Source of the DNA: Ananas comosus
Lineage: Eukaryota > Streptophyta > Magnoliopsida > Poales > Bromeliaceae
Direction of reading: 5' to 3'
Length of the DNA: 64,000 nucleotides
Assembly (NCBI RefSeq): GCF_001540865.1
Contig: NC_033627.1
Span: 13,205,153 to 13,269,152 of the forward strand
This document shows, piece by piece, positions 1-11,900 of this stretch. Position numbers and translations under genes: made by a program. Position 1 is the first letter of the stretch; every line of letters starts with the position of its first letter. A model generated the notes under the pieces. The model made no database searches. It was given only the letters and a program-made list of their open reading frames with translations, and had not been told where the DNA came from.

Positions 1-2743
1 CCAACCAACACACGCATATCACAAAGAGATGATTACAAACATTTTTTGGCAGCTTAATATCACAGTCCACAATTAGAGCTCCAAAACATGCAGGAAGATA
101 GATAAATGAGTGTGAATTGCATACCGTAAGCCACAAGCTCTCTGCTTCAGAAATAGACGTGTTAGTCAACGCATGTTTCAGTAGATCAAAAAGTCGGCTC
201 AAGTTGTCATTGCTCAGACAAAAAGATTTCTGTGTAAACCACTTCAACTCTATGGAACTTCTGAGAGCCCACAATTTTGCAGCATCCGAAAGTGGCCCAT
301 TGCAAAGCTTCTCTGCAAGATTCCTTGCTTCTTCTAATCTCCCAGTTTTCAAATAAAACAAAACATACTGGCAAGCAAGTTGTTCAGATAGGCATTCATT
401 TAATTCAGCCTTTTCATATAACTTCAGTATAGATGAAGTGAACTCTGAAGCATCAAGCCCGACATTATTGAGGAGAGAAACAGAATCCTCTTTGTCGGAA
501 AATAACATATCTGACCAAAACTGTGCGTACAAAGAAAACATCTTGGTGGTAGGCAATAGTTTCAGGGCCTCCTCATACACCTATAACATTCAGTAGTAAG
601 AAGAGTTGTACAATTGATCTCTGACATTTATATTGACTTTCTTAAGGAAAAAAAGAATTATGAATAATGCTGACTTAAATGAATAAATTAGACCAACGAG
701 TACACTTACTTTTCCTTAAATCTAAAAATAGGGTGCGGGTGCAAACAGTTAAATAACAAAGAACTAGAAATTGCAAAGAGGCTGTGGAAAGAGACCATGA
801 AGGAATGAAAAACGAACAAATGTAGACTGCCGGACATCAATGCATTGATATTAGAAGTTGATATGGAATTTTGTAAATTTTTACATATTAGATTATATTA
901 CAACTGAAACAATGTAGTCAGCCCTCTCTCACCTGAACTGCTTTGTTCAACTTGGAAATAACTTCTTCTCTAGATAAATCCTTGCGATTGAGGGCATCAC
1001 TTATCTGAAACCTAGCAATCCAATCCCAATAGTCTTCATCATGAGAAAAATCTTTCTTGAGATCATCCAATACTTCCACCTTCAATTCATCAGAATGCGC
1101 CAAGTCCACACTATCCAATATCTCCAAGAACTGCTTCCGTAAACTCATACTTGTTGGAATTGCCTCTATGGCACCATGATATATAGTTTGAAGAATCAAC
1201 AAACCTTGCTGCCAGAACAAATCCTCTTTCTCCTCCAATGTGCCTTCTTTTGGCAGAGCCTTGCCCTCCTCATTTAGAGGCATGAACAAATCCTTGTTTT
1301 CTTCTTTCCACTGATCAGATTCATTACTATTCCGACCCAATGTTTTCACATCCTCTCCAAGAGCAAACTTTCGAGCCTTCAACTTGTTTAAATAAGTGAG
1401 CTCCATGCGAAGATACTCAATCCATAAATCCTCCGACTTTGGACAAGCCCTGAGACCACTTTGCATGAGAGCACGAGCTGCAGCTACATTTAGGTTCTGA
1501 TCAAACTCCCATGCTGAAGCATATATCCAAAGTCCAGGAATATTAGGATGGAATCTAATTGCTTGCACTAGCACCTGCCATTAAAATCCAAATCATAAAC
1601 TAGTAATAAAAAAAAGGTTCCCGCAAGATAAGCGAAGATCTCAATAAGTTGAATTTACCCAAAAAGAGAAGGATTTATTTTTATGGCTACCATCGATCAA
1701 TAAGTAAAAGAAAATAGCTGTTTGCATGAAAAGCACCAAAAATAACAGTCAAACAATGAAAAAAGTACAGTATACAATAAAATCTAAAAATTCTCACCAA
1801 ATAAAAAGCAATTCAAAAACTATAATAAAAGGTAGAAATGTATGGAACTTCCGTGAACTATGGTCCACTTTGGAATGACTACCCAACCTTTAGAAACTTT
1901 TATTTTGATATCTAACCTTTCAATTGTTCCATTTGGATCATTTGAGGCTCTTCTATTATAAAATTTAGGTGCATTGCTTGCTTCATCAGAAATGTAGTCA
2001 CGTGAATCTTGTGAAATACTATCAGTCCGTTAAACTAAAACAATGCCTCCAAATTCTGTCTCAAATCATATGCATTGAAATGTTAAGAAGTGAAATCAAA
2101 ACTTCTAAACCTAGACAGTTCTATCAAAGTGATCATACTTCAGTTAATTTCCATAACAATTAAAATGATTTCATCAATAACAAACAATTCAAAGTCACTT
2201 CAGCTAAGAAAGTAGTTCCATTTCAATCGAAAACTTAAACAAGCAATAGAAACCATAAAAGCTCGCAACTTTCCATACCTCCTTCATCCGCCCATGTCGC
2301 CGCTCCCTACAGAACTCGAGATACTGAAACCAGAGATCCAAATCCCCCTTGTATCTCATCGTCGCCAACCTAAAAATCCCCAAAATCCTCAGAACCCCGG
2401 CGATATCGGACACCGACTTCTTCCACTTCTTACCCTTCTTCCTCTTCTTCCCCCTCTTCCCCTTCTTCCCCTCGCCCTCGTCGTCGTCCTCCTCCTCCTC
2501 CCTGCGGAGCTCGCCGAGGATCCGGCGCTTGCGGAGGTCGCGGAGCGCGTCGACGCGGCGCTCATAGTCGATGTAGGCGAGGTAGTCGTGCTTGAGCGGG
2601 GAGGGGCGCTTGAGGCGGAACTCGAAGTCGCGGCGGCGACGGACGATCTCGGTGAGTTCGGCGCGGGAGAAGAGGCCGCGCCGCTCGAGGTCGTCGAGCT
2701 CGTCGGCCATGCGCTCGAGCCTGAATTGGACCACGTCCGCCAT
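1..2743 (-). CDS. UTP6: UTP6, U3 snoRNA-associated protein 6 (5' part; runs off the left edge)
   Basis: This is the N-terminal part of UTP6, a HAT-repeat protein of the SSU processome (UtpB subcomplex) that acts in the nucleolus in early 18S pre-rRNA processing. Three exons are visible on the minus strand: 2743-2279, 1574-933 and 580-125. All joins are phase 0 with GT/AG borders, giving 521 codons before a further donor at 124-123, so the 3' end lies outside the window. The start ATG is at 2743-2741 and the protein opens MADVVQFRLERMADELDD. Conserved plant UTP6 text runs across the first splice (..GRMKE/VLVQAIRFHP..) and through LWIYASAWEFDQNLNVAA. A Lys/Asp/Glu-rich low-complexity stretch lies at about residues 80-112. 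The first exon is GC-rich and the later ones AT-richer. The family call is from recognised sequence and is strong; the exact complex role is family knowledge. Confidence 0.9.
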
Positions 2744-3414
2744 TGTCGAGCTCGGTGGTGCGCGCGGGCGCTAGGGTTTCGCGGGAGGAGGAGGAAGTGG
2801 CGGTGGAGGAGGATGGGCAGGGCGAGGGTTTTGGGAGGAGGGTTCTGGGATGAGGGTTTTGGATCCGTCGAAGTGTTTTAGCGGGTGTCCAGACCATTAT
2901 ACAGTAACGGGTCGGGTCTATGTTTAGTGGTATCGGTTTGTACCCGGTAAATGTAGCAGAAAGGGTCGCCATTTTTAGCAATTTGATACGTTTGGTTTTG
3001 GTTAGAAAATTTGAATTTAAATTTTACTTAGCACCAAAAAAATGTGTGAATTAGAAGGAATTTTTTTCCAAATAATCCTAACAAATATTATAATTGGCTA
3101 TGACCGTACTAAAAAATATTTTTAACAAAATAACCCTTATTTTGCCAAGTCAGGTGGTCTTGAAGATTATTTATTAGGATCTTTTTAATTTGTTAAGCTT
3201 GTACGTGGTTTATTGAAATTTTTATATAGTTATTAAAATTATATATAAAAAATAGGATAAAATGAAGTTATTAGGATTGTTTGTGAATTATTTGAATTTT
3301 TGTTTGATTGTTAATATTGTGTAAATAGATTATTAGAATTTTTTAGACTGTAAAGATTGTATAGAATTATATATGAAAAATATATAAAAAAAAATATCTT
3401 AATAACAAAAAGAT

Positions 3415-3600
3415 AATAAATGATTCATCGTTTTTCTGAAAAATTTGAAATACGGTGAATCGTTTACCACTTTTTTAGAAAATTTGGAATGCGGTGAATC
3501 GTTTACTATTTTTCAGAAAAATTTTGTTGAATCGTTTATCGCTTTTCTAAAAAATTTGGAATACGGTGAATCATTTACAACTTTCATGAAGACAATGAAT
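3415..3600. repeat. Degenerate tandem repeat, about 50-bp unit
   Basis: The phrase GGTGAATCGTTTACC and close variants recur about every 50-60 bases, each time beside a run resembling CTTTTTAGAAAATTTGGAAT. About three to four decayed units can be seen. No coding potential is evident. Confidence 0.5.
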
Positions 3601-5412
3601 GATTGATTGTCTTTAAGAAAAAAAATATACCGGATCTCCTACACGACAAAATGAGGATTAATTGGCTAAAAAAAATTTCATAGAATTATTTACTCAGTTA
3701 GAAAATTTTATAGAATAATTTCGAAAAAAAAAATCCGAATCAGGATATATGAACATCTTAATGTGAAGAATAAAAATAAGAAAATAAAAAACATGTTACT
3801 TACAAGACGTTACCCACAAGATTACATAAGGCATGTGAACATGCACCTCCTAAAGACTATTCATCTGTCACATTCCAAAATATCATATAAATGTATCAAA
3901 AATAATTAATTATATATATGTCAATATTTAAGAGGATCCAAAGTATTAATTACAATGTGAACTCACTTCATACACTATTTCATACACTCTTTAAACCATT
4001 AATAAAAGAATGTTCTTTCCCTCTTGTTTCACCCTTTCTACATCAATGTTTCATGTTTGTTTATTTAAATAATTAAAAAAAAAGTCTATTTCATACTGCC
4101 ATTGGACTAGTCACAATGTGAACTCACTTCGATCTATTTGTTTTCTTTTTTTCCTTTTTTTGCAAAAAGTATGGATTAGCTTCTACTAAAAGCTAGATCC
4201 TTTTTGAATTTGGTCCCAATATTCTCAATCAATTTATTCAAATTCCCCATCACCTTAAGTTGTAGAATAGTAATAATATATATATATATTCCCTACACAC
4301 AGGATAGTATTCTTGTATACCATCAAATTCATGCTTGGTTTTTTATTTCACCACGCTAGCGTTCTAACATATACACACCTTCTAATTGCTTCATATTTTC
4401 AGCTAAATTTAGTTTTGAAAATTTAAACGAAGAGGATAATATGCTATCTTTCTCTTTAAAAAAGAAAACCATAAGTACGTTATATTATCATATTCTCAAA
4501 AAAAAAAGAGAAGATGATATTAAGATTTATTTCTATATTTTTTAATTTTTCATGTACCCACTATGAACTTTCTTTAATTGTTAACAATTCTGAGTGCTCA
4601 TATTTATCCCTTTCCTATTGACTACTTTGGCCAAATATAACGACTTTGGTTTCATACGAATAATCATCTAAAGCATTTCATGCAAATTAAAGTTACATAC
4701 ATACTTTTGACATTCGTAGCAATTGGAATTTGAACCATTGTAAGCTGAGGCATGGAGATAAGCAAGCAATTTTCTAATGCTAGTTATCAATGATGAATCA
4801 TGTAGATCAATATATTTTAATAATAATAATCTTAAGAGGGTTCCTTAGTTTATTGTTTAATGGCTTGAATCCTCATTATTTATATGTTTATTGTCTCTTT
4901 TGTTAATTTTTAAGATTAATATTATTTCTTTTCTTATTGCATGCATGTGGCATGATTCATTTGTTCTCCATCATGCACACATATAAAAGTATTTAAATTA
5001 TTCATACATTATGTTCCTATGATATGAATCTTATGTTATAGATGATATGGGTTGCATAGGCAAAAGAGATTTAGATCATGGTGATCACCTGAGTTAACTT
5101 AACCCGAATGGTTGAAACATGGTTGGAGTTGTGAGAATCAGCTTGGGTCTACATCAAGTGAGCTCGATCACTTTACAACTAAGGTCCAAGTTTATGGACC
5201 TTTTTGAGATTATCATGCCAATCCTTTTCCTTCCCATCCCCACACAAAATATAATAAAGCTGTTTGGAAGCTGGAAATTGAATCTAAAGTGAGAAGGGGA
5301 AAAGATTATTGAGCCTGAGAATTTCTAAAGGCTTTGCTTCTTAATCACACCAAGAAGTGCATGGTCCTTGTTCTATGTTATTGACCTATGTGTATTCATT
5401 GATTTTTTATTT

Positions 5413-5568
5413 TATTTTTTTTTTTTGAGAGAGAAAGATAGTATATTATTCACGTCGTTCATTTTTTTAAACATAAATTTAGTCGAAAATATAAATTAAT
5501 TAGTTTTTGAACTTTAAATCTCGTGTACCAATCATTAAATTTTTTTGTTACTTGTGCTAGTGACGGTT
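5413..5568 (-). mobile_element. tRNA-derived SINE copy a (minus strand, decayed)
   Basis: The copy starts with a T-run and GAGAGA (the reversed poly(A) end). It continues through the family 3' part (ATAAATTTAGTCGAAAATAT) and ends near GTGCTAGTGACGGTTG, the reversed 5' end. It is diverged from the better copies at 30.8, 60.7 and 62.5 kb. Confidence 0.6.
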
Positions 5569-6499
5569 GATTTTGTGTATTAATTCATTGTTAGGTATAG
5601 CTGCATACATTGCTATTTATATCCAAGTTGCAACTTTGGCATATGGGGGTCCACAAAGGAGAGAAATTAAACTGGTGGACTAGGTCTACCACATGTACAT
5701 TGAACCGCCGTATCCAGGTCAATGCTTAATTATTCTACTACAGGAAATATAGATCTCACGAAAAGACGCACTAGCAAATTAAAGTATCAACTTTGGGGGT
5801 TTATTTTTACTTTTAAAATATATAAATGTGCAAATTGTAATCTTAAGTTCAATATGTACTTTTTTTAATTATTTTTTAGAGAAAAAAATTGCATAACCAC
5901 CCAAACTTTACCTAAACTGTATTTTACTTTGTCAATTTAAAACGGCAAATTAATCTGGCACTTGAATAATTTATAAATACATTCTTGTTGTTGATTTGGT
6001 TGGATATCAATAGTCACGTTGATTATACATGAGCTATATTTTGAGTAACAACTTTGCCTTTTTAATTACGCATTAAGTTGAATTCTTTAGTGAACTTCTG
6101 GATAAATTGTGTAGTGGATTGCAATAAGGTTATTGTTCAAAAACTAAATTTCAACTGCTATATAAAATTGAGACAGTAATATACAATTTAGCCAAAATTC
6201 AAGTTATTCAGGAGCTTTGTTATCTATTTCTTATTTAGTCTAGCTACACAACCCTATATAAACTAAAATTAGAGAGAAAACCCCCCTATGAGGGGACGGA
6301 TAAATCTATCGCTTATTGCATATAATGCGAATTTTAAAGCAGTGCTAAATAATTGATTAAACCACCCTCAGTGAAAGGATCCTGTGTAATTTTTTGGTTC
6401 ATGGTACACGCGGTAAACCCTGTCCACCTAGCAATATTTTCCGCGTAAACTCCACTACAATCCACGAAGAAAGAATACAATTCCATTTCTCTCACTCCC

Positions 6500-6507
6500 T
6501 ATATAAA
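6500..6507 (+). promoter_or_regulatory. TATA box of the glycine-rich protein gene
   Basis: TATATAAA lies 77 bases before the ATG at 6584. It is followed by a pyrimidine/CA-rich leader (CACTAGACTCTTCAATCCC) with plausible transcription starts about 25-35 bases downstream. The assignment rests on position only. Confidence 0.55.
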
Positions 6508-6583
6508 GCTCACTAGCTACACTAGACTCTTCAATCCCATCATCAATACAAGTTTTAACTATATAACCACCCGTAGTGTACGC

Positions 6584-7117
6584 ATGGCAACCTCAGTCCA
6601 TTTCCTACTCTTTATTATTATCCATGCAACACTTTTTATCTCAACAATCCCCTCTTTATCCCATGCAAGAACCCTACCTAACGCTAACAACGACAACAAC
6701 AGCTCACTCAATGATAGTAAGCTCTTCTCCTTAAAACCCGGTGGCCACGGCGGAGGCGGGGGAAGGGGTTTCGGGGTAAGCGTGACCCATAACGGGTCGG
6801 AGATCACTATCGGTGTCGGTGGTGGCATCGGTGGAGGGATTGGTACGACCCGCGGTGGCGGAATTAGTGCAGGAGGCGGAGCTGGTGCCGGGATCGGAAT
6901 CGACGTAGGAAGACACGGGGTGGATATTGCGGTCGGTGCCGGCGGTGGTGGTGCGGTGAGTGCTAATAACGGGAGTGTAAATGTCGGTGGAGGCGGTGGG
7001 GGCGGTGTCGGTGTGCATATCGGGCGGGGCGGGGGTCAGTGTTGGGAGGGGGGGCGGCCGGTATGGACGGCGGCAGTGGTGTTAGGTGGTGTGGCGGGGC
7101 ACGCGGAACGGGAGTGA
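6584..7117 (+). CDS. Secreted glycine-rich protein
   Basis: This single-exon gene encodes 177 residues. Residues 1-27 form a classical signal peptide (hydrophobic core LLFIIIHATLFIS, likely cut after SLSHA). An Asn/Ser-rich spacer follows, then from about residue 52 a domain with roughly 50 percent glycine in GGG, GGxG and GxGIGI patterns, as in plant cell-wall or apoplastic glycine-rich proteins. The start is the first ATG after a good TATA box. The last 30 or so codons (after GVHIGRGGG) lose the glycine pattern and turn Trp/Val/Ala-rich. The +1 frame continues instead as GVSVGRGGGRYGRRQWC and stop, and the third frame is also Gly-rich. The C-terminus may therefore be frameshifted by mutation or assembly error. 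No enzymatic function is implied. Confidence 0.65.
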   Translation: MATSVHFLLFIIIHATLFISTIPSLSHARTLPNANNDNNSSLNDSKLFSLKPGGHGGGGGRGFGVSVTHNGSEITIGVGGGIGGGIGTTRGGGISAGGGAGAGIGIDVGRHGVDIAVGAGGGGAVSANNGSVNVGGGGGGGVGVHIGRGGGQCWEGGRPVWTAAVVLGGVAGHAERE

Positions 7118-7428
7118 GTCTAGCGAGTAGGGCTGGGGGCGCGTGTGGAGCGGTGTGGGGTTACAGGCGAATGCGAGGCGGAGTAGTGGAGAAAGAGGCG
7201 CGGAGGGGGAGCTGGCAGACGGGTCAAAGGCAGGGTCCTTCTGGCGAGCGGCGGCGGACGGCCATGGAATTATTATATATTGTAGTACTATAGCTAAAAA
7301 AAAATTATACGGAAAACTTCTCAATAAAGAGGCATGCAGTTCAATTAATCGATCATCACATAGGAATTTCAAAATATTGATGACCATATTATTAGCCGTA
7401 TCTTCTTGAGAGACGTAAATCCATGTAC

Positions 7429-7462
<34 letters not shown>

Positions 7463-8860
7463 GTGAAAAAGGGAGTTAATTAGGTTTGATGATATGTATG
7501 CACCTGTATGCATGTATGCACCTAGAAACTTCAAATAGTTTTGATGATTAAATTAGTAGTCTCCATGGTTGTATGTTGCAAATTGTGATGTACCTTTCGC
7601 AGTGAATCAGCAAGTGATTTATGCTGTGAGTTTATATTATTTAGGCATTATAGTTTTTTTTCTCACTTATATAACTAAGGAATCATAGATATTAAGATCT
7701 TTCGAGGCACAAAGATTAAATTCGTAACTTTCAATAATACAAAATATTTTCATATCAAAAATACATTATATTGGCCAGATACTATATTATAGCATCAAAC
7801 ATGATCTTAATTTAAGTATGACTTACCGACTATCTCTAGAGCAAGTAGAAAAGAGCTCGGTGGTTGGTATCCGAAGTTTCAAATTCGAATTCTAGTTGAT
7901 TCACATTTCTAGCTAAGCTTTTTTCTAAAATGAAATAAACAAAGCAATTTAACAGGACCTCATTTTAAAACCATTATAATTTTTTTAAAAAAAATAAAAT
8001 AAACGAAGCAAGTGGTAAAAGGCATTATAATTTTTCCTCAGTTATATAACTAAGAAATCATAGATATTAAGATCTTTCTAGCGTGCTACATATCTCTCTC
8101 AAAAAAAAAAAAAAAGTATGACTTCATTGACGAGCGATTTATCAAGGACCTCGTTGGAACCATTTGGCATATATACACTATACACCAGAATTTTAAAACT
8201 TCTTTCAAATTAAAAAATGTTTTGTTCGATTGAAGTGTGGATTTAGCTGGGGAAATTGCGAGTGAGAATGAGACGCTCCTTAGGCCTTACATTATTTTTC
8301 CAATTATTATATATTTGATTTTAATGTGAAGTGAATGAATGAAAAGTAAGTGGGATATGAAGAGGGATAGTAAATAACATTACTGTAATTTAAATTTTCT
8401 TAGTCTTTTTGCAAATGGTGATTTTTCATACTCTTTTTGTAAGTCATCTTTGTCTATTTTCTGAAATTGTTTGGAAGCATATAGTTACTATTATTGTAGA
8501 TATAATAATTTTATGTGTAGCTGATTCTATAGTTTGCTATATTTAGAATTGCACACGAAGAAGCTCAATTCCAGCAGATAAAAAGTCTAAAACATTATTA
8601 ATTCTCTACAAATTATTAATTAGGGTTAAATAATAATTAGTATTACATAATAAACTGTATTAATTTGCAAATTATATGCTATGCGATCCGAACCAATCTG
8701 ACGCAACCTGACCCAACCATGCAACCCAATCCCAATTCTGGTTCTAATCAAGCACCCAACTATGAGATCCGATTCAATCGACTCTTCAAATAGGCTCCAT
8801 CAACTAAACCAACCAAACCACACGACAAAGCGAAGTTCCCGCCGTTTCACTAACACTATA
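7118..8860. other. Intergenic spacer with SINE debris and a short duplicated segment
   Basis: No gene is seen. A (TG)n(TA)n microsatellite lies at about 7430-7461. A roughly 40-base segment (core CATAGATATTAAGATCTTT) occurs twice, at about 7666-7705 and 8040-8078. The second copy runs into a SINE tail (GCGTGCTACATATCTCTCTC plus A15), so part of this spacer was duplicated around a retroelement insertion. Confidence 0.5.
7828..7965 (+). mobile_element. SINE copy b (plus strand)
   Basis: The tRNA-like head (CTAGAGCAAGTAG, then GGTGGTTGGTATCCGA) and the B-box-like TTCAAATTCGAATTCTAG are present, followed by the family body TTCACATTTCTAGCTAAG. The proper 3' tail is missing here. A tail fragment sits at about 7985-8113, so the copy is rearranged. 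Confidence 0.6.
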
Positions 8861-8866
8861 TATACA

Positions 8867-8874
8867 CACTCCCC
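8867..8874 (+). promoter_or_regulatory. Putative TATA box of the RAD16-like gene
   Basis: TATATATA lies 88 bases before the ATG at 8962 and is followed by a C-rich, pyrimidine-rich leader that includes a CCACCATGG-like start context. The call is positional. Confidence 0.45.
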
Positions 8875-8961
8875 AATAAAAGACGTCCAAACCCTCAAAC
8901 CCACCCTTTCACTCCCTCACTTCTCTTCGCCCCCTTTTCCCCTCCGACCCCATTCGCCGCC

Positions 8962-11900
8962 ATGGCTCGCCGAGCTCGGAACCCCGTCAATGGTGCGTCC
9001 CCCAAAACCCTAGTCCCCCTCTCCCTCTCTCTCTTTTTCTCTCGCTCCTCTCATCTCTCTAATTCGCTCGTAATTGATCCCCTACAGGTAGAGGGAAGAG
9101 GAAGCGCGGTGTCAAACCGTGCCAATCCTCCGATGACGAGGGTTTATCTTCCACCTCCGACTCCGATTTCGTCGTTGGCATCGACGAATCCGAAGAAGAC
9201 GAGGACGATGATGTAGAAGAAGCCGCTGCTCCTCCGCCCCCGCCTCCACCTATAATGATGTATCGTCGTAGAGGAAGAGCGGAGAGGAAGAGGAGGAGAG
9301 GCGATGACGAGCCTCCATTGATATGGGAGGCGTGGGCGGAGGAGAACTCGAAGTGGATCGATGAGTTTGAGCTGGGAAGAGGTGGCGGCAGTAGCAAGCA
9401 ATCCGCGGTCGAGATAGTCGATCCGGCTCCGGATATCCTCCTCCCCCTTTTGAGGTTCCAAAAGGAGTGGCTCGCATGGGCTTTGAAGCAGGAGGAGTCC
9501 AACATTAGAGGGGGAATCCTTGCGGACGAAATGGGGATGGGTAAGACGATCCAAGCCATTTCCCTTGTTCTTACTTCGCGTTATCTCCGATCAGAGAGCA
9601 TCGGTGTAGTAGCAAGCTCTGATTTGCCGTCTACATCATCGTCCTCACTTCCAAGGACCAAATGCACGCTAGTTATTTGCCCGGTAGTTGCAGTGATACA
9701 GTGGGTGGGTGAGATTGAGAGGTACACTGAGAAGGGGAGTGCTAGGGTTTTGGTATATCATGGCGCGAAGAGGTCTCACACATATGGTGATTTTAGTGAC
9801 TATGATTTTGTATTGACTACTTATTCTACAATAGAGTCTGACTATAGGAAGTATGTTATGCCGCCTAAGGAGAAGTGCGAGTATTGCGGGAAGAAGTTCA
9901 ATTCTAATAAGATGAGAATTCATTTGAAATATTATTGTGGTCCTTTTGCTCGTAAGACAGAAAAGCAATCTAAACAAGTGAGTAAGAAGAAGAAGTGCTT
10001 GGTGAAACAGAAAGGGAGTGCTGTGTCGGTGAAGAATGAGAAGGGTGGAAAGAAGAAAAATAAAAAGAAGGCCAAGACGCATGATGATGCACTTCATCTT
10101 AGCTCAGAAGAAGATGTTGACGATGAGAAGAAGGGTTCTGAGAAGCCATCTGAGCCACTTAATGATAAAAGGCAATCGGTTCTACACTCGGTGAGATGGG
10201 AACGTATTATTCTAGACGAGGTAATTTTTTTGATAGCAATATTTCTATTTATGCTAGTGTGGAAAATCTCTGATAGCGTGTTGCCTTGCCTATCTGTCAT
10301 ATTTTTGTATCTTGATAAATTATTTTGCCTAATGGTTCATAGCAATAAAATCAGGGCAGGTATACATGATGGCTAATATATAGGCCATTAAGCCTGCATT
10401 TTACTTTGCCTATCTTTTCAATCACCTTGAAGGATTTGTAAAGCTGTGAGAAATCTTGCCAAATTTCTAGTTTCGGTTCTTAATTCCTGATATTAGAGTA
10501 ATGTATTAGTGCATTTTATTTTATTATCTGAGCAAATGAAGGGGACTTGGGTGGTAAGGAAGTTTTACAAATTGAAAAATCTAATCTTCACCACTGACAA
10601 GAAATAAGTTCTTATTCTGCGCTCATTTGGGCCATTGGTTGTCATTTGCATTTGCACATATTATTGCTATCCCTTCATTAGACTGAATAAATTTGCTTTT
10701 GATTTTGATCCATATATCGTGGCGCTATTTTTTCCACAGCTTGGTTTATTGAACTTCACCTAGTTCACGCTATTTTTTCCGCAGCTTGGTTTATTAAACT
10801 TCACCTAGTCCATGTTGCTTAAAATAACTAGTTTTCCTTGTGCATCCTGATGCAGGCCCATTTCATAAAAGATAGGCGTTGTAATACCGCAAGGGCTGTT
10901 TTTGCATTGGAATCTCAGTATAAGTGGGCTCTAAGTGGCACTCCTTTACAAAATCGAGTTGGAGAACTGTATTCTTTGGTCTGTAGCTATAATTTTGAAG
11001 CTAACAGCAATTGAAATCTTTAATCTTATGCATTGTTGATGCTTTTTTGACAGGTTCGATTTTTACAAATCTTCCCCTACTCCTTTTACTTCTGCAAGGA
11101 TTGTGATTGTAAAGTGTTGGACTATGGGTGAGTCTTTCAATTTCTTGTTGACTTGTTGTTTGAAAGAATTTAGGTTAAATGATTCTTATCTTCAGTATTG
11201 AATCAGTATGTGACTTTTTCGAGTGCGTTGTGTTTCTGTGTAGCCTTGAGTGTACTTGCTTGGCTCTAAAAGTATGAAGGAAGCAATTTCTACTCTGTTG
11301 ATGTTGAGTTTTTAGCCAGTTATAATATCTGCTTCTTCATTAGACTTTTCTTGATATCAATTTGTGCTTTTGCTCATGCTATGTTGCTGGCAGAAGGCTT
11401 ATATGATATTGATGATAATGATGTTCTAATCTTGATTCTTTTACTATCAGAGATGCATTGAACCTTTAACTTCTTTTTGTGAGCGTTTCTCCATAAGGAA
11501 TTTTTTTTGCAATATATCTTCCTTATTAATTTCAATGTGCTAGTTAAAAAATTTAAATGAGAGTTTGCAGGATTATTATATGCACATATTTGGTTTCTGT
11601 CTTTCCTGAAAGGAAGCATGTACAAGATAATCGCGATTAGACAATAGAAATTACTTGGAATATTTCCTGAAATTGTGTCATCCCACATCATGACAAATTA
11701 ATTATGTGATGGTTCCTGCAAACAAATTATCATTGTCTTTTTTAAAGTTTCAGATTGTACGTGCACCTGAAATATGATTAAAGTAATAATTTGAGATAAT
11801 GCTAGATATCAAGTCTACCACAAATCTTTTTTTCTTAATCTTTATATTCTTTGTCAAGTGGAAACAAATACAGGTATATATTGTTAATTTTTCTTTTTCC

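Larger units (their letters stand above)
2744..6480. other. AT-rich intergenic spacer between UTP6 and the glycine-rich gene
   Basis: No convincing gene is seen. The first 150 bases or so are the likely UTP6 promoter and 5' UTR. The rest is AT-rich and holds a degenerate tandem repeat (about 3415-3600), short (TA)n tracts (about 4259-4270) and a minus-strand SINE (about 5413-5568). Confidence 0.6.

Noticed and set aside
2294..2881. Plus-strand open frame of 195 codons over UTP6 exon 1
   Set aside because: It is the shadow of the GC-rich UTP6 first exon and is rich in Leu/Pro/Glu without domain features.
5060..5270. Possible tRNA gene in a stretch with GTTGAAACATGGTTGG
   Set aside because: No cloverleaf and no proper box A/box B spacing could be built.
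9059..9559. Minus-strand open frames over RAD16 exon 2
   Set aside because: Low-complexity Ser/Gly runs opposite a well-supported coding exon.
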